A stretch of 64,000 nt of DNA from Myxococcales bacterium (GCA_016720545.1 JADKKK010000007.1:1-64000), one strand, 5' to 3'; counted from the stretch's first letter, positions 27,366-35,797 are shown. Notes: generated from the sequence alone by a model not told the origin. Numbers and translations are program-made.

Positions 27366-29564
27366 TCACGCCACCGGCAGGGCACGCGCGGGAGACCGCG
27401 ACGCGCGCTCGGGCGGTGGGGGCTCGCGGAACGCCCTCACCGCGCGGATCCCCTCCTCGAACGTGCGTTTGGTCAGCGGATCGAGCGACGCGCCGCCGAA
27501 GCGGACGGCGAGGTAGGCGAGGGTCATCGCGTGAACGTCCTCCGCGAGCGGGTGGCTCCGCCTGCGGAGATCCTCCGCATAGCGCAGCGGTGGAGTGGAG
27601 GGGGCGCGCGCGAGACCCCGCGCGGCAAGCGCCGCGTCGAGGCTCTGATAGAGCTCGATGACGAGCAGCGCCGCGCGCGCCTTCGGGGTGGCCACCTTGC
27701 CTGTCGCGGGGTCCTTGGGGCGCTGCCGCCGCCAGACCCAATAGGCCACGACGCCGAGCGCCACGACGATGCCCGCGAGGACGGGCGCTCGCGTGAGCTG
27801 GCCTGCGAGCCCTTGAGTGAGGCCCGCGCGCGAGCGAGCTTGGTTGTACGAACGATTGGCCGCTTCGAAGAGCCGGACCTGGGTGCCGAGGTCGTACCCC
27901 ACGACGTAGCGGTTCCACCGCTGAGACACGGCCTCGACGAAGTCGCGCACGTAGAGATAGGCGCCGCCCGTCTCTTGGAGAGGCCGGGCCGCCGCCGTCG
28001 GGGTGGGGTCGAAGGTGACCCAAGCGGGGTGCGGCTGCTCCAGGTGGGCCTCGACCCAGGAGTGCGCGTCACCCTCGCGGACCGCGTAGTACTTTCCGAA
28101 GCGGTTGTACGTGCCGCCGACGAAGCCCGTCACGTTACGGGCGGGAATGCCCACCTCGCGGAGCATCATGACCATGGCGGTGGAGAAAAACTCGCAGTGT
28201 CCGCGCTTGGTCTCGAACAGGAAGTGATCGAGCGGCTGCGGCTTACCGCCCGACGGGGAGGTCACGTCGTAGTGGAAGTCGTTTCGGAGGTGTTCCTCGA
28301 TGGCCTTCGCCTTGGCGAGCGGGGTCGGCTGATTGGCAGTCCAGGCGCGCGCGAGCTCGCCTATTCGCGGCGGCAGCGGCGGCAGCGTGAGGTAGCGCGA
28401 GCGGTCGGTCGGGGCGAGGCGCTGAGTGACGACTTCGCCCGACCCCGCGAGGAACACGTCGTAGCGCACGCCGTGGGTGCTCGGGCTCGCGTAGCGGAGC
28501 TCGCCCTCCGGACCGGCGGAGACGTACACGCCCTCCTGCTGACCGGGCGTCGTGGGGAGTCGGAGCTGCGCCGCGACCGCCTGCGGCGGCAGGAAGAGCA
28601 CGGGCGGGTCGATGGGCTCGAGGTCGAAGGAGATGCGCCGGTCCTGTGCGGGGCGTGGGAGCCGCAGGATGGGGACGACGTTGGGATACGCGAGATCGAT
28701 CGGGTGGCGCTCGATGACCGACCGCGACCAGGCGCGACCGTCGTACGTGTCGAAGGCGGTGCCGCGGAGTCGAATCGTCATTCGCAGCGGCGGATCGGGG
28801 GTGTCCGGGAGAGTGAACCGGAGCGCCACGGTGGGGTCGCTGCGCAGAGTGCCCACGTCGCCGAGGTCGACGTGATCGGAGAAGCCCACCATTCGACCCG
28901 ATCGGGTGTGATTCACCAGCAGCAGCGAGAGGCCGATTCGCGGAAAGAGGATGAAGAGCGCGCCCGTGAAGACGAAGATGGGCAACGACAGCAGGCACGT
29001 GGTGAGCAGGAAGCCGCGGCCGACCACGCGACGACTGCGGAGGATGCGCGGCACGTCGACCGGCAGGCCCGTGCGATCGCGGGCGCCTTGTCGGTAGTTT
29101 CCTTCGACCTCGCGGCGCAGGTGCGAGAGCACGAGCGCGCCCGGCGCGACGATGAGAAACCCGACGAAGCAGAGGCCGTAGGCGAGCCCACCCCCGAGCA
29201 CCGTGCCGGCCACGAAGTGGAGCAGCGCGAGGATGATGATCTGCTGATCGTGGGCGGCGCCACGACGGGTGGCCACGCGGAGCACCTGGAGAAACCCCGC
29301 GAACTCGACGGCGATGTCCAGCGCCGACGCGCCGAAGATGACGCGGAGGACCTCGATCACGAAGAGCGCGAGCGGGCCGAGGGTCGCCAGGGTGCGCATG
29401 AAGGGCTTCACCTGCAGGCTCTCGGGCAGGGCGACGGCGACAGCCAGGCCGCCGAGCACCGCCGCCGCGGTCCACGGGGGCATGCCGGCCGTGTTCACGA
29501 TCGCGAGCACGCCGAGGGTGGCGAGCGCGTTGGTCATGAGCCTGTGGACGAGCCCGAAGCGCAT
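27366..29564 (-). CDS. Transglutaminase-like membrane protein (TgpA type, DUF3488/DUF4129)
   Basis: 732 residues. The N-terminal 200 residues hold about six membrane helices (DUF3488). A periplasmic transglutaminase/protease core follows with the triad Cys in RGHCEFFSTAMVMMLR, His in GDAHSWVEAHLE and Asp in VTFDPTPTA. A final membrane helix (VLAGIVVALGVVAYWVW) precedes a DUF4129-like cytoplasmic tail. The gene overlaps the DUF58 gene by ATGA-type coupling, and the MoxR gene is directly upstream. This MoxR / DUF58 / transglutaminase set is a conserved bacterial operon. Its TgpA member is an essential periplasmic enzyme in some species; its substrate is unsettled. All catalytic residues are present, so it should be active. 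Confidence 0.88.
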   Translation of the reverse strand: MRFGLVHRLMTNALATLGVLAIVNTAGMPPWTAAAVLGGLAVAVALPESLQVKPFMRTLATLGPLALFVIEVLRVIFGASALDIAVEFAGFLQVLRVATRRGAAHDQQIIILALLHFVAGTVLGGGLAYGLCFVGFLIVAPGALVLSHLRREVEGNYRQGARDRTGLPVDVPRILRSRRVVGRGFLLTTCLLSLPIFVFTGALFILFPRIGLSLLLVNHTRSGRMVGFSDHVDLGDVGTLRSDPTVALRFTLPDTPDPPLRMTIRLRGTAFDTYDGRAWSRSVIERHPIDLAYPNVVPILRLPRPAQDRRISFDLEPIDPPVLFLPPQAVAAQLRLPTTPGQQEGVYVSAGPEGELRYASPSTHGVRYDVFLAGSGEVVTQRLAPTDRSRYLTLPPLPPRIGELARAWTANQPTPLAKAKAIEEHLRNDFHYDVTSPSGGKPQPLDHFLFETKRGHCEFFSTAMVMMLREVGIPARNVTGFVGGTYNRFGKYYAVREGDAHSWVEAHLEQPHPAWVTFDPTPTAAARPLQETGGAYLYVRDFVEAVSQRWNRYVVGYDLGTQVRLFEAANRSYNQARSRAGLTQGLAGQLTRAPVLAGIVVALGVVAYWVWRRQRPKDPATGKVATPKARAALLVIELYQSLDAALAARGLARAPSTPPLRYAEDLRRRSHPLAEDVHAMTLAYLAVRFGGASLDPLTKRTFEEGIRAVRAFREPPPPERASRSPARALPVA

Positions 29565-30637
29565 CAGGTGGCTCCCGCGCTGGGGTCGCGCTCGCCCGTG
29601 TCGGCGGCGGGGATCGACTCGACGAGCGCGAGGTACCGGAGCAACACGTCCGAGCCGCTGCGCTTGTCGCCGCGGAGCACCTCGCCCGTCGACGCGACGA
29701 GCTTCACGCGGTCGCCCCGCTTGACGTGCGCGACGACGCGGGAGGCGATCTCCCGAATGCGGCGCTCGAACGCGGCGGGGAAGTCGTCCCCGGCGCCGCG
29801 GGGGCGCTTCACGTCGAGGCGGAGGGTGGTCTCGGGGTGCGCGTCGCGCGCGCGCTCCCGACGCACGAGGCTGCCGGTCGCGGCGCTCTTCTTCCAGTGG
29901 ACGTCTCGGAGGTCCTCGCCGTCGCGGACGGGCCGCAGCCCGAAGTGGTCCTCGCCGTGTCCGCGCCCGAAGGTCGATTCGCCGCCGACGTCGCGGCCGG
30001 GAGGCGACACGCCCAGGGTGATGGGATCGGCGGCCGGGTAAATGATGAGATCGCCCACGGACTGGACCTCGCGCGACTTCTCGAAGAGGCCGAACGGGAA
30101 GCGCGTGGCGATGCGGAAGCCTACGTGCCGGTCGCGGCCGCGGCGCTGCGGCGTGCGCCGGTACGCCGCGACCTGGGCGCTCTTGGGGCTGATCTTCAGG
30201 AAAAAGCAGCGCTTGTCGGCGGGCTGCCCGTCGCGCAGGTCTTCGACCTCGATGGCGTACGACGGCACGCGGCCCTTGTGGTTGAACACCTCGATTTCGA
30301 CGAGGTGAGCGCGGCCGACTTGGGCACGCGCGGGCAGGCGCCGGACGACCGTGAGATCGCGCAGAGACAGCTCGCTCATGATGCCGCTGACCATGATGAG
30401 CGCGAGCAGCAGGCCGAGCAGCAGATAGAGGAGGTTGTTGCCGGTGTTGATGGCGGCAAAGCCGACGCCGAGCGAGATGCCGACGAAGAACTTCCCTTCG
30501 CGCGTAAACTTCAGTCGTCTCGGTGGTTTACGTCGGGTCGTGAGGCGCGCCCACGCACGCGACCAGGCGCGCCGGAGGCCGGTCTGTGGCGACGCGTCGA
30601 CGGCCGCCTCGGCGGTGACCGCCGCCGGAGCGCTCAA
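29564..30637 (-). CDS. DUF58 domain protein
   Basis: 357 residues, start TTG 30637 overlapping the MoxR stop by TTGA. Two adjacent membrane helices lie around residues 50-85 (FFVGISLGVGFAAI; LLYLLLGLLLALIMVSG). The DUF58 signature is in GEDLRDVHWKKSAATGSLVR. The domain belongs to the VWA superfamily, but the metal-site serines are not conserved here. DUF58 proteins are the partners of MoxR ATPases, which remodel them. The DUF58 product is probably membrane-anchored with its main domain in the cytoplasm. Translational coupling to both neighbours indicates a fixed stoichiometry. Confidence 0.85.
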   Translation of the reverse strand: MSAPAAVTAEAAVDASPQTGLRRAWSRAWARLTTRRKPPRRLKFTREGKFFVGISLGVGFAAINTGNNLLYLLLGLLLALIMVSGIMSELSLRDLTVVRRLPARAQVGRAHLVEIEVFNHKGRVPSYAIEVEDLRDGQPADKRCFFLKISPKSAQVAAYRRTPQRRGRDRHVGFRIATRFPFGLFEKSREVQSVGDLIIYPAADPITLGVSPPGRDVGGESTFGRGHGEDHFGLRPVRDGEDLRDVHWKKSAATGSLVRRERARDAHPETTLRLDVKRPRGAGDDFPAAFERRIREIASRVVAHVKRGDRVKLVASTGEVLRGDKRSGSDVLLRYLALVESIPAADTGERDPSAGAT

Positions 30638-31593
30638 AGTGGGACAGGCACGCGCGCGACAAGCTCACGCACGGCCGCCTCGGCTTCGTCGCGGGTGGGC
30701 ATGAAGCCTTCGGCGGTGGACGCGAGCCGCACACGGTGCGCGAGCGCCGGGACCGCGAGGTCTTGGATGTCGTCCGCGATGCAGTAGCTGCGGCCGCGGA
30801 CCAGCGCGCGGGCGCGGGCTCCGCTCGCGAGGGCGATGGCGCCGCGCGTGGACGCTCCGAGAGAGAGCGTGGGGGCGGACCGGGTAGCCTGCACGATGGC
30901 CTGCAGGTAGCTCACGAGGGAGGTGTCTAGCGCGACGCGCTGGACGGTCCGCTGGAGCTCCACGAGGTGCGCGGGATCGAGGACGGGGTCGACGTCGCTC
31001 GGTCGGTCGAGGCCCTCGGTGAGCAGCCGCATCTCGACCTGCGGGGGTGGGTAACCGATGCGGATCCGGAGGAGGAAGCGGTCGAGCTGAGACTCGGGAA
31101 GTGGGAAGGTGCCCGCAAAGTCTTGTGGGTTCTGGGTGGCGATGACGAAGAAGGGGTCGGGGAGCGGGATGGTCTGCCCGTCAATCGACACCTGGGCCTC
31201 GTTCATGGCCTCGAGGAGCGACGACTGCGTGCGCGGGCTCGCGCGGTTGATCTCGTCGGCCAGGAGCACGTTCGCGAAGACGGGCCCCTGGCGGAGGACG
31301 AACTCGCTGCGGCGCTGGTCCCAGATCGAGATGCCCACGACGTCGCTCGGCAGGAGATCGCTCGTGAACTGCAGGCGCTTCAGCTCGCCACCGACCGCCT
31401 GGGCGAGGGCTCGCGCGAGGGTGGTCTTGCCAACACCGGGCACGTCTTCGATGAGGAGGTGACCGCGCGCCAACAGGGCGACCAGCGCGAGCTCGACGAC
31501 GTCGGCCTTCCCCTCGAGGGCACCCTCGACGGCCGTGCGCAGCGCTTGGATGGCGGGAAGCTCCTCGGTAAGGAGGGCTTTGGCGGCCGTCAT
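30634..31593 (-). CDS. MoxR-family AAA ATPase
   Basis: 319 residues from ATG 31593; the frame extends upstream to 31893, but the added sequence is antisense to the ABC gene and not protein-like. Walker A is EDVPGVGKTTLARALAQ, Walker B NVLLADEINRASPRTQSSLL (ADEINR is the MoxR hallmark), sensor 1 FFVIATQNP, and sensor 2/arginine finger in FPLPESQLDRFLLRI. The C-terminal lid helices include SLGASTRGAIALASGARARA. MoxR ATPases act as chaperones for the co-encoded DUF58/VWA proteins. It is the first gene of the three-gene operon and is divergent from the ABC ATPase, with 100 bases between starts. Confidence 0.92.
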   Translation of the reverse strand: MTAAKALLTEELPAIQALRTAVEGALEGKADVVELALVALLARGHLLIEDVPGVGKTTLARALAQAVGGELKRLQFTSDLLPSDVVGISIWDQRRSEFVLRQGPVFANVLLADEINRASPRTQSSLLEAMNEAQVSIDGQTIPLPDPFFVIATQNPQDFAGTFPLPESQLDRFLLRIRIGYPPPQVEMRLLTEGLDRPSDVDPVLDPAHLVELQRTVQRVALDTSLVSYLQAIVQATRSAPTLSLGASTRGAIALASGARARALVRGRSYCIADDIQDLAVPALAHRVRLASTAEGFMPTRDEAEAAVRELVARVPVPL

Positions 31594-31693
31594 AGGCCTA
31601 AGACTAGCATGATGTGCTGGGCTTCCTACCATGCTGGTTGGCGGGCTCGCGGGCCGCGCAGTTGATTCGCCCGCACGAACAGGGCGGGGTAGG

Positions 31694-32353
31694 ATGGCGC
31701 TCTTGTCCAGCACCTCTCCCTGGGCGGTCCGGCTCGAACGCGTCACCAAGACGTACGGCTCCGTGCGCGCCCTCGTCGCGGTGACGGCGGACTTCGCGTC
31801 GGGCGAAGTCACCGCGGTGCTGGGGCCCAACGGGTCGGGCAAGAGCACCCTCCTCTCCCTGGTGGGCACCCTGTCGCGTCCGACCTCGGGCACGGTGTCC
31901 CATGGGGAGCTTGGGGCGACGGCGGCGACCGTTCGCCGCAGCCTGGGGTGGGTTGGGCACGCATCGCTCTGCTACCCGGACCTGACCGGTGCGGAGAACC
32001 TCAGGCTCGCCGCGGAGCTGTATGGGTGTGCGCCGGGGGAGGCCCTCCGGGAGGCGAGCGAGCGCTTCGACCTCGGCGCGTTCATGAGCCGCCCTTTCCG
32101 GGAGTACTCGCGCGGGCAACGGCAGCGGGTCTCGCTCGCTCGGGCCCTCGTCCACGGGCCGAGGCTCCTGCTCCTCGACGAGCCGACGACCGGCCTGGAC
32201 AGGTCCGGGGTGGGTCGCCTCACCGAGGTGATTCGGACGGAGGTCGCGCGAGGGGCCACGGTGGTGGTCGTGTCGCACGACGAAGGGTTCGCCGCTGAGG
32301 TCGCTGGGAGTCGGCTGCGCTTGGAGCGGGGCCGGGTCGTCGATCGCTCCTAG
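31694..32353 (+). CDS. ABC transporter ATP-binding protein (CcmA-like)
   Basis: 219 residues from ATG 31694. Walker A VLGPNGSGKSTLLSL, Q-loop region WVGHASLCYPDLTGAENLRL, signature YSRGQRQRVSLARALV, Walker B RLLLLDEPTTGLD and the switch His in VVVVSHDEG are all present, so it should be active. The short length and the LTGAENL-Y-RGQRQR pattern resemble the haem-exporter ATPase CcmA of cytochrome c maturation. The CcmF-CcmH fusion 20 kb away would fit that role. No permease gene adjoins it here (biotin genes follow on the other strand), so the substrate is uncertain. A terminator follows 3 bases after the stop. Confidence 0.82.
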   Translation: MALLSSTSPWAVRLERVTKTYGSVRALVAVTADFASGEVTAVLGPNGSGKSTLLSLVGTLSRPTSGTVSHGELGATAATVRRSLGWVGHASLCYPDLTGAENLRLAAELYGCAPGEALREASERFDLGAFMSRPFREYSRGQRQRVSLARALVHGPRLLLLDEPTTGLDRSGVGRLTEVIRTEVARGATVVVVSHDEGFAAEVAGSRLRLERGRVVDRS

Positions 32354-32356
32354 AGC

Positions 32357-32384
32357 GCCGAACCGCTTGATTCGGTCGGCTTTT
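32357..32384 (+). terminator. Rho-independent terminator after the ABC ATPase
   Basis: GCCGAACCG pairs with CGGTCGGC (one bulged A) across a 7-base loop, followed at once by TTTT. It starts 3 bases after the TAG stop. Confidence 0.75.
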
Positions 32385-32404
32385 CGCCGATCTACGTCGC
32401 CGGT

Positions 32405-32418
32405 GTTTCACGTGAAAC
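32405..32418. other. parS chromosome-partition site 1
   Basis: GTTTCACGTGAAAC, the perfect palindromic ParB-binding core; with flanks TGTTTCACGTGAAACG it matches 15 of 16 bases of the classical parS (TGTTTCACGTGAAACA). It lies in non-coding DNA. ParB spreads from such sites and, with ParA, segregates the origin region. Confidence 0.9.
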
Positions 32419-32904
32419 GGGGGGGTCGGGGGGTCGAGGTCCTCTGGCGCTCGTCATCCCTACCGGAGCCCGTGACGGCCTCATCCGGCGCGGGGCGCGG
32501 CCGGGCGGCGGGTCATCCGCGGCGACCCACGCGGCGCGCCGGCGGCGGCCTCGGGATGATCGGCTCGACCGGGTGGGGGAGGCGGCATGGGGCATCCGGG
32601 AGTACGCGCGCCGGCCCGCGATGGGACCGGTCCGGTGTCCCCGATGGAGGCGTCGGAGCGTTGCTCGAGCGTCGCCGGAGTACGCTGGCCTGACCGGGCG
32701 CGCCCAGGCCGAGGGCCGGGGGTGGTGCCGATGCTTCGTGGGGAGCGCTCGAGCCGTCGCGGTCCGGGACCCGTGGTGCCCCCCGACACTCCCGGAGGGC
32801 GCGGCCGGGTCGGGGAAGCGAAGCCGGCACCCAGGTCGGCCTCTCCCACGCAGGGAGGCGGGTCGGGGGCTTGGCGGGCATCGCCCGGGGAACGTCGCGA
32901 ATTG

Positions 32905-33570
32905 TCAGACGGGCGACGGGCAGCAGACGGCCAGCAGGGAGCAGAGGTCGGCCGCCGAGAGACCCGCGGAGCGCCAGGGGACGTGGTGGGTGCCTCGGAA
33001 CAGCCCCCGAAGCGCCGCCGAGTTCGTGCCCGTGGAGGCGTCGGGGCGACCGGGCTCGACCAGGACGAGGTGCATCGGGCCGAGGCCGCGGGCCCGAGCG
33101 GCGAGCTCCCCGGCCCGCGCGTGGTGGAGGGCGCCGAGGGCGTCGGGCACGACCAAGAGCGCCTCGTCTGGGCGCAGGGCCTCGAGCAGATTCGCGTTGT
33201 CGGTCTCGGGCCCGAGCGGGGTGAAGAGGCCTCCGGCGAGCTCGACGAGGAGCACGTCGACCTCCTTGCGCGCGGCTTCCACCACCGCCACGATCGCCTC
33301 CACATCGACCTGCAGCCCCGCGCGCTCGGCGGCGAGGTGGGGCGAGATGGGCTCGGCAAACCCGTACAGGGGGGTAGGTTTCACGTGAAACGTCCCCGCG
33401 TCGTCGAGCGCCCCGGCGTCTCCGCCGGCGCCCGGCCCGAGCCCGCTCTCCACGGGCTTGTAGCCGCACACCCGCAGCCCAGAGGCCGCAAGCCCCCGGG
33501 CGAGGGCGACCCCGAGCGTGGTCTTCCCCACCTCGGTCCCGACCCCCGTCACGACGACGAGGCGACCCAT
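32905..33570 (-). CDS. bioD: Dethiobiotin synthetase
   Basis: 221 residues from ATG 33570, overlapping the end of bioF by 22 bases. It makes dethiobiotin from 7,8-diaminopelargonate, CO2 and ATP in the cytoplasm. The P-loop is VTGVGTEVGKTTLGVALARG (the BioD GTDTxVGKT motif, with V and E for the usual D and T). KPVESG holds the substrate-binding Lys and Ser, and VELAGGLFTPL is the second nucleotide segment (GAGG in most homologues). The segment GTFHVKPTPLYGFAEPISPH carries a parS site in the DNA; it occupies the usual loop before the conserved P-SPH substrate contact. The C-terminus looks complete. No other bio genes are in the window. Confidence 0.85.
   Translation of the reverse strand: MGRLVVVTGVGTEVGKTTLGVALARGLAASGLRVCGYKPVESGLGPGAGGDAGALDDAGTFHVKPTPLYGFAEPISPHLAAERAGLQVDVEAIVAVVEAARKEVDVLLVELAGGLFTPLGPETDNANLLEALRPDEALLVVPDALGALHHARAGELAARARGLGPMHLVLVEPGRPDASTGTNSAALRGLFRGTHHVPWRSAGLSAADLCSLLAVCCPSPV
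33378..33391. other. parS site 2, inside bioD
   Basis: GTTTCACGTGAAAC, a perfect 14-base palindrome within the bioD reading frame, encoding FHVK. The coding sequence bends around the site, as is common for parS embedded in genes near origins. Confidence 0.9.
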
Positions 33571-34676
33571 GTCTCCTGGACCGAACGCACCGCGCGGAGC
33601 AGGCCGCTGACCTCCCCCGCCGTGTGGGTCGCGCGCACCGAGAGGCGCAGCCGCGAGAGGCCGGCCGGCACCGTGGGCGGCCGGATGGCCTGCACGAAGT
33701 ACCCGGCCCCTTGGAGCGCGGCCGCCACGTCGACCGCACGGCGCGCATCACCCAGGACCCACGGGACGACGGGCCCCTCGCCGAGCACCTGGCAGCCGAG
33801 CTCGTGCAGGCCCCGCCGCAGCTCGCTGGCTCGGGAGTGGAGCTCGGCCCGGGCCTCCTCCATCCCGCGCGCCTGACGCACCCGAAGCGCGGCCTCGGCG
33901 GCGACCAGAGGGCTCAACCCGGTGGAAAAGACGAAGGACCGGGCACGGTTCCAGAGCCAACGCTGGAGCGTGTCGCTGCCCGCGACGAAGGCCCCGCCAG
34001 CGCCGATCGCCTTGCCGAGCGTGCCCACGAGGACATCCGGGACCACCCCGACGTCCGCGCATCGGCCGCGACCCTCGGGGCCGTAGACACCGAGCGCGTG
34101 CGCTTCGTCGACGTACAGCCCCGCCCCGGCCTCGCCACACGCTTCAGCGAGGGCGCGGAGATCCGGAGCGTCCGCGTCCATGCCGAAGTAGGACTCGGTG
34201 ACGACCCACGTGGGCGTATTCGGCCGAGCCCGCAGCGCCGCAGCGACGTGGGCCACGTCGAGGTGAGGGTAGACCTCGACCTCGGCGCGAGCGAGCCGAA
34301 CGCCATCGATGATGGACGCGTGGTTCAGCGCGTCGGAGAGCACGCGATCCCCGGGGCGGAGCAGGGCGGCGAGGGCGCCCACGTTCGCCGCGTAGCCGCT
34401 GGTGAACACCAGGCTGCCCTCGACCTGAAGCCAGTCGCAGATCTCCCGCTCGAGCGCGGCGTGGTGCTCGGTGTTCCCCGAGACGAGGCGGGAGGCGCCC
34501 GCACCCACCGCCGCCTCGGCGCTTCGGGGGGACTCGGCCAGCCCCAGGTAGTCGTTCGAGCAGAACGCCGTCTGGCCCGGCCCCACGCGGGTAGGGCGGC
34601 GGAGGAGGCTGCGCGCCTCGAGGTCCTGAAGCTCCGTCTCGAGGGCGACGAGCGGCGAACGTTTCACGTGAAACAT
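33549..34676 (-). CDS. bioF: 8-amino-7-oxononanoate synthase
   Basis: 375 residues from ATG 34676. It condenses L-alanine with pimeloyl-ACP/CoA to 8-amino-7-oxononanoate, a PLP-dependent step of biotin synthesis in the cytosol. Family marks: SNDYLGLAESP, GAGASRLVSGNTEHHAALER (substrate loop), FTSGYAANVGAL, LNHASIIDG, YVDEAHALGVYGPEGRG (Asp to the PLP ring nitrogen and the stacking His region) and VGTLGKAIGAGGAFV with the Schiff-base Lys. The first codons (MFHVKR) are a parS site, so the start is shaped by a partition element. bioD overlaps downstream; the two form one transcription unit. Confidence 0.92.
   Translation of the reverse strand: MFHVKRSPLVALETELQDLEARSLLRRPTRVGPGQTAFCSNDYLGLAESPRSAEAAVGAGASRLVSGNTEHHAALEREICDWLQVEGSLVFTSGYAANVGALAALLRPGDRVLSDALNHASIIDGVRLARAEVEVYPHLDVAHVAAALRARPNTPTWVVTESYFGMDADAPDLRALAEACGEAGAGLYVDEAHALGVYGPEGRGRCADVGVVPDVLVGTLGKAIGAGGAFVAGSDTLQRWLWNRARSFVFSTGLSPLVAAEAALRVRQARGMEEARAELHSRASELRRGLHELGCQVLGEGPVVPWVLGDARRAVDVAAALQGAGYFVQAIRPPTVPAGLSRLRLSVRATHTAGEVSGLLRAVRSVQETWVASSS
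34661..34674. other. parS site 3, at the bioF start codon
   Basis: GTTTCACGTGAAAC covers codons 2-6 of bioF and shares its last base with the ATG. ParB bound here could block bioF translation-start transcription. Third perfect copy within 2.3 kb. Confidence 0.9.
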
Positions 34677-34686
34677 GCGGCCGGCG

Positions 34687-34986
34687 TCAGCGCTCGGGGC
34701 CGGTGCTCTCGATCGCCTGATCCACCCGAACGAGCAGGCGACGGAGGGTGTCCCTCGTCTTTCGCTCGAGCGCTTGGCGCTTGCGACGCTCGACCTCCAG
34801 CTCGTGCGCGAGGGCGAGGGCGGCGAGCGCGATCGCCTGGGGCGTGGACGGGCGGCCGCGCGGGCTCACGGCGCTCACTTTCTCGGTCACGGCGCTCGCG
34901 AGCTCCTGCAGCTCTACGGCCGAAGCAGAGCTCACGACCTTTACCTTCTGCCCAGCGACCACGACTTCGACGGCTCGACTCTGCAT
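34687..34986 (-). CDS. zapA: Cell division protein ZapA
   Basis: 99 residues from ATG 34986; the frame extends upstream but the added part is Gly/Arg-rich. ZapA binds FtsZ and bundles filaments at mid-cell. The N-terminal strand-helix domain is AVEVVVAGQKVKVVSSASAV then LQELASAVTEKV. The long C-terminal coiled coil that tetramerises is AIALAALALAHELEVERRKR followed by heptads to RVDQAIES. Length and layout match the family. It lies 10 bases upstream of bioF and may be co-transcribed with it. The hairpin element lies between it and the next gene upstream. Confidence 0.8.
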   Translation of the reverse strand: MQSRAVEVVVAGQKVKVVSSASAVELQELASAVTEKVSAVSPRGRPSTPQAIALAALALAHELEVERRKRQALERKTRDTLRRLLVRVDQAIESTGPER

Positions 34987-35059
34987 GGCGCCTCCGCCCC
35001 CCGGCCGCCGCACAGTACCACCGCGCGCACCCGACGCCACGCCCGCGTCGCGCGAGGGC

Positions 35060-35243
35060 CTAGCCCGGATAATTCACGACGCTTCCGCGCGAGCCATCCG
35101 ATCCTCTTGCTGCAAAGCTCGTACTGCGCTCCTCGCACCTGCGGAGTACGGACAGTACGCCTCGGTCCTGCGGTGCGGAGTGCGAGCTATTCGCTGCGGT
35201 CTCGGTGCCTCGTCGCATGAACGTCATGAAGTATCCGGGCTAG
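35060..35243. repeat. 184-bp inverted-repeat element (MITE-like or structured RNA)
   Basis: CTAGCCCGGATAATTCA at 35060-35076 and TGAAGTATCCGGGCTAG at 35227-35243 are inverted repeats matching at 16 of 17 positions. Inside, further segments can pair imperfectly (AGCTCG with CGAGCT, CGCAC with GTGCG, and a GTAC-GGACA-GTAC centre), so the whole unit could fold as one long hairpin. Its right end coincides with the stop codon of the downstream minus-strand gene. It has no ORF of note. Either a small non-autonomous transposon or a folded RNA is possible. Confidence 0.65.
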
Positions 35244-35797
35244 CGGACCGCGTTGACGAGGAGCAGGAACGGCAGCGCGAGCACGACCGCGTCGACCTGG
35301 ACGCCGGTCACGAGATCGAAGGTGCGGAAGTCGCCGAGCCCGTAGCGCCCCTGGGCGAACAGCCCCGCGCCGAACCCGTAGATCGAGTGGTAGTTGTAGC
35401 TCCGCGAGCCCCAGAAGAGGCCCCAGGTGGCGCCCGGCTGCACCGTGCCGCCGGCCACACGCGCTTCGGCGCCTCCCGACAGGATGAACGAGGTGCTCCC
35501 GGCCGGGACGAGCCACTCCAGGCCGCCGCCCGTCTCGAGCGAGTCGAAGCCCGAGGTGCCCACGTCGACGTAGGGCCCGACGCCCATGTCGCGCTGCGCC
35601 GACCGCAGGAAAATGGCGTCGAACCGAGCGCCGAGGTGGAAGGCCGGCTTGACGGGGCCCACGCGGAGGTTGCGAAACGCTGGGCCCGTGGTGAGGGCGG
35701 CGCTGAGCTGAGGCTCCGCCAGCGCGGTCCGCCCAGTGCCGAGCACGGCGAGCGCCGCGAGCGCCGCGGCGAGGCGGCGCGCGCGCCGCACGCTCAT
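35240..35797 (-). CDS. Secreted beta-rich protein, possible outer-membrane protein
   Basis: 185 residues from ATG 35797: MSVRRARRLAAALAALAVLG then TGRTALAEP, a Sec signal. The mature part alternates strands and glycine turns (PAFHLGARFDAIFLRSAQRD, VGPYVDVGTSGFDSLETGGG, YGFGAGLFAQGRYGLGDF) and ends with a hydrophobic strand, like small beta-barrel outer-membrane proteins. Its start overlaps the stop of the lipoprotein upstream (ATGA), so the pair is translated together. Its own stop lies within the right arm of the inverted-repeat element. Confidence 0.65.
   Translation of the reverse strand: MSVRRARRLAAALAALAVLGTGRTALAEPQLSAALTTGPAFRNLRVGPVKPAFHLGARFDAIFLRSAQRDMGVGPYVDVGTSGFDSLETGGGLEWLVPAGSTSFILSGGAEARVAGGTVQPGATWGLFWGSRSYNYHSIYGFGAGLFAQGRYGLGDFRTFDLVTGVQVDAVVLALPFLLLVNAVR

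Larger units (their letters stand above)
32354..32904. other. Gap between ABC ATPase and bioD holding a terminator and a parS site
   Basis: No frame is protein-like; both strands give Arg/Pro/Gly-rich translations. It holds the ABC gene terminator (32357-32384) and one parS site (32405-32418). The rest shows nothing recognisable. Confidence 0.5.

Noticed and set aside
27180..30041. 953-residue plus-strand ORF opposite the transglutaminase and DUF58 genes
   Set aside because: Antisense frame of two well-supported genes.
31694..32353. Naming the ABC ATPase ccmA outright
   Set aside because: No ccmB or ccmC permease adjoins it and other short ABC ATPases share the motifs.
35060..35243. Calling the hairpin element 6S RNA
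   Set aside because: It lies upstream of zapA rather than downstream, and the central open bubble of 6S could not be shown by eye.
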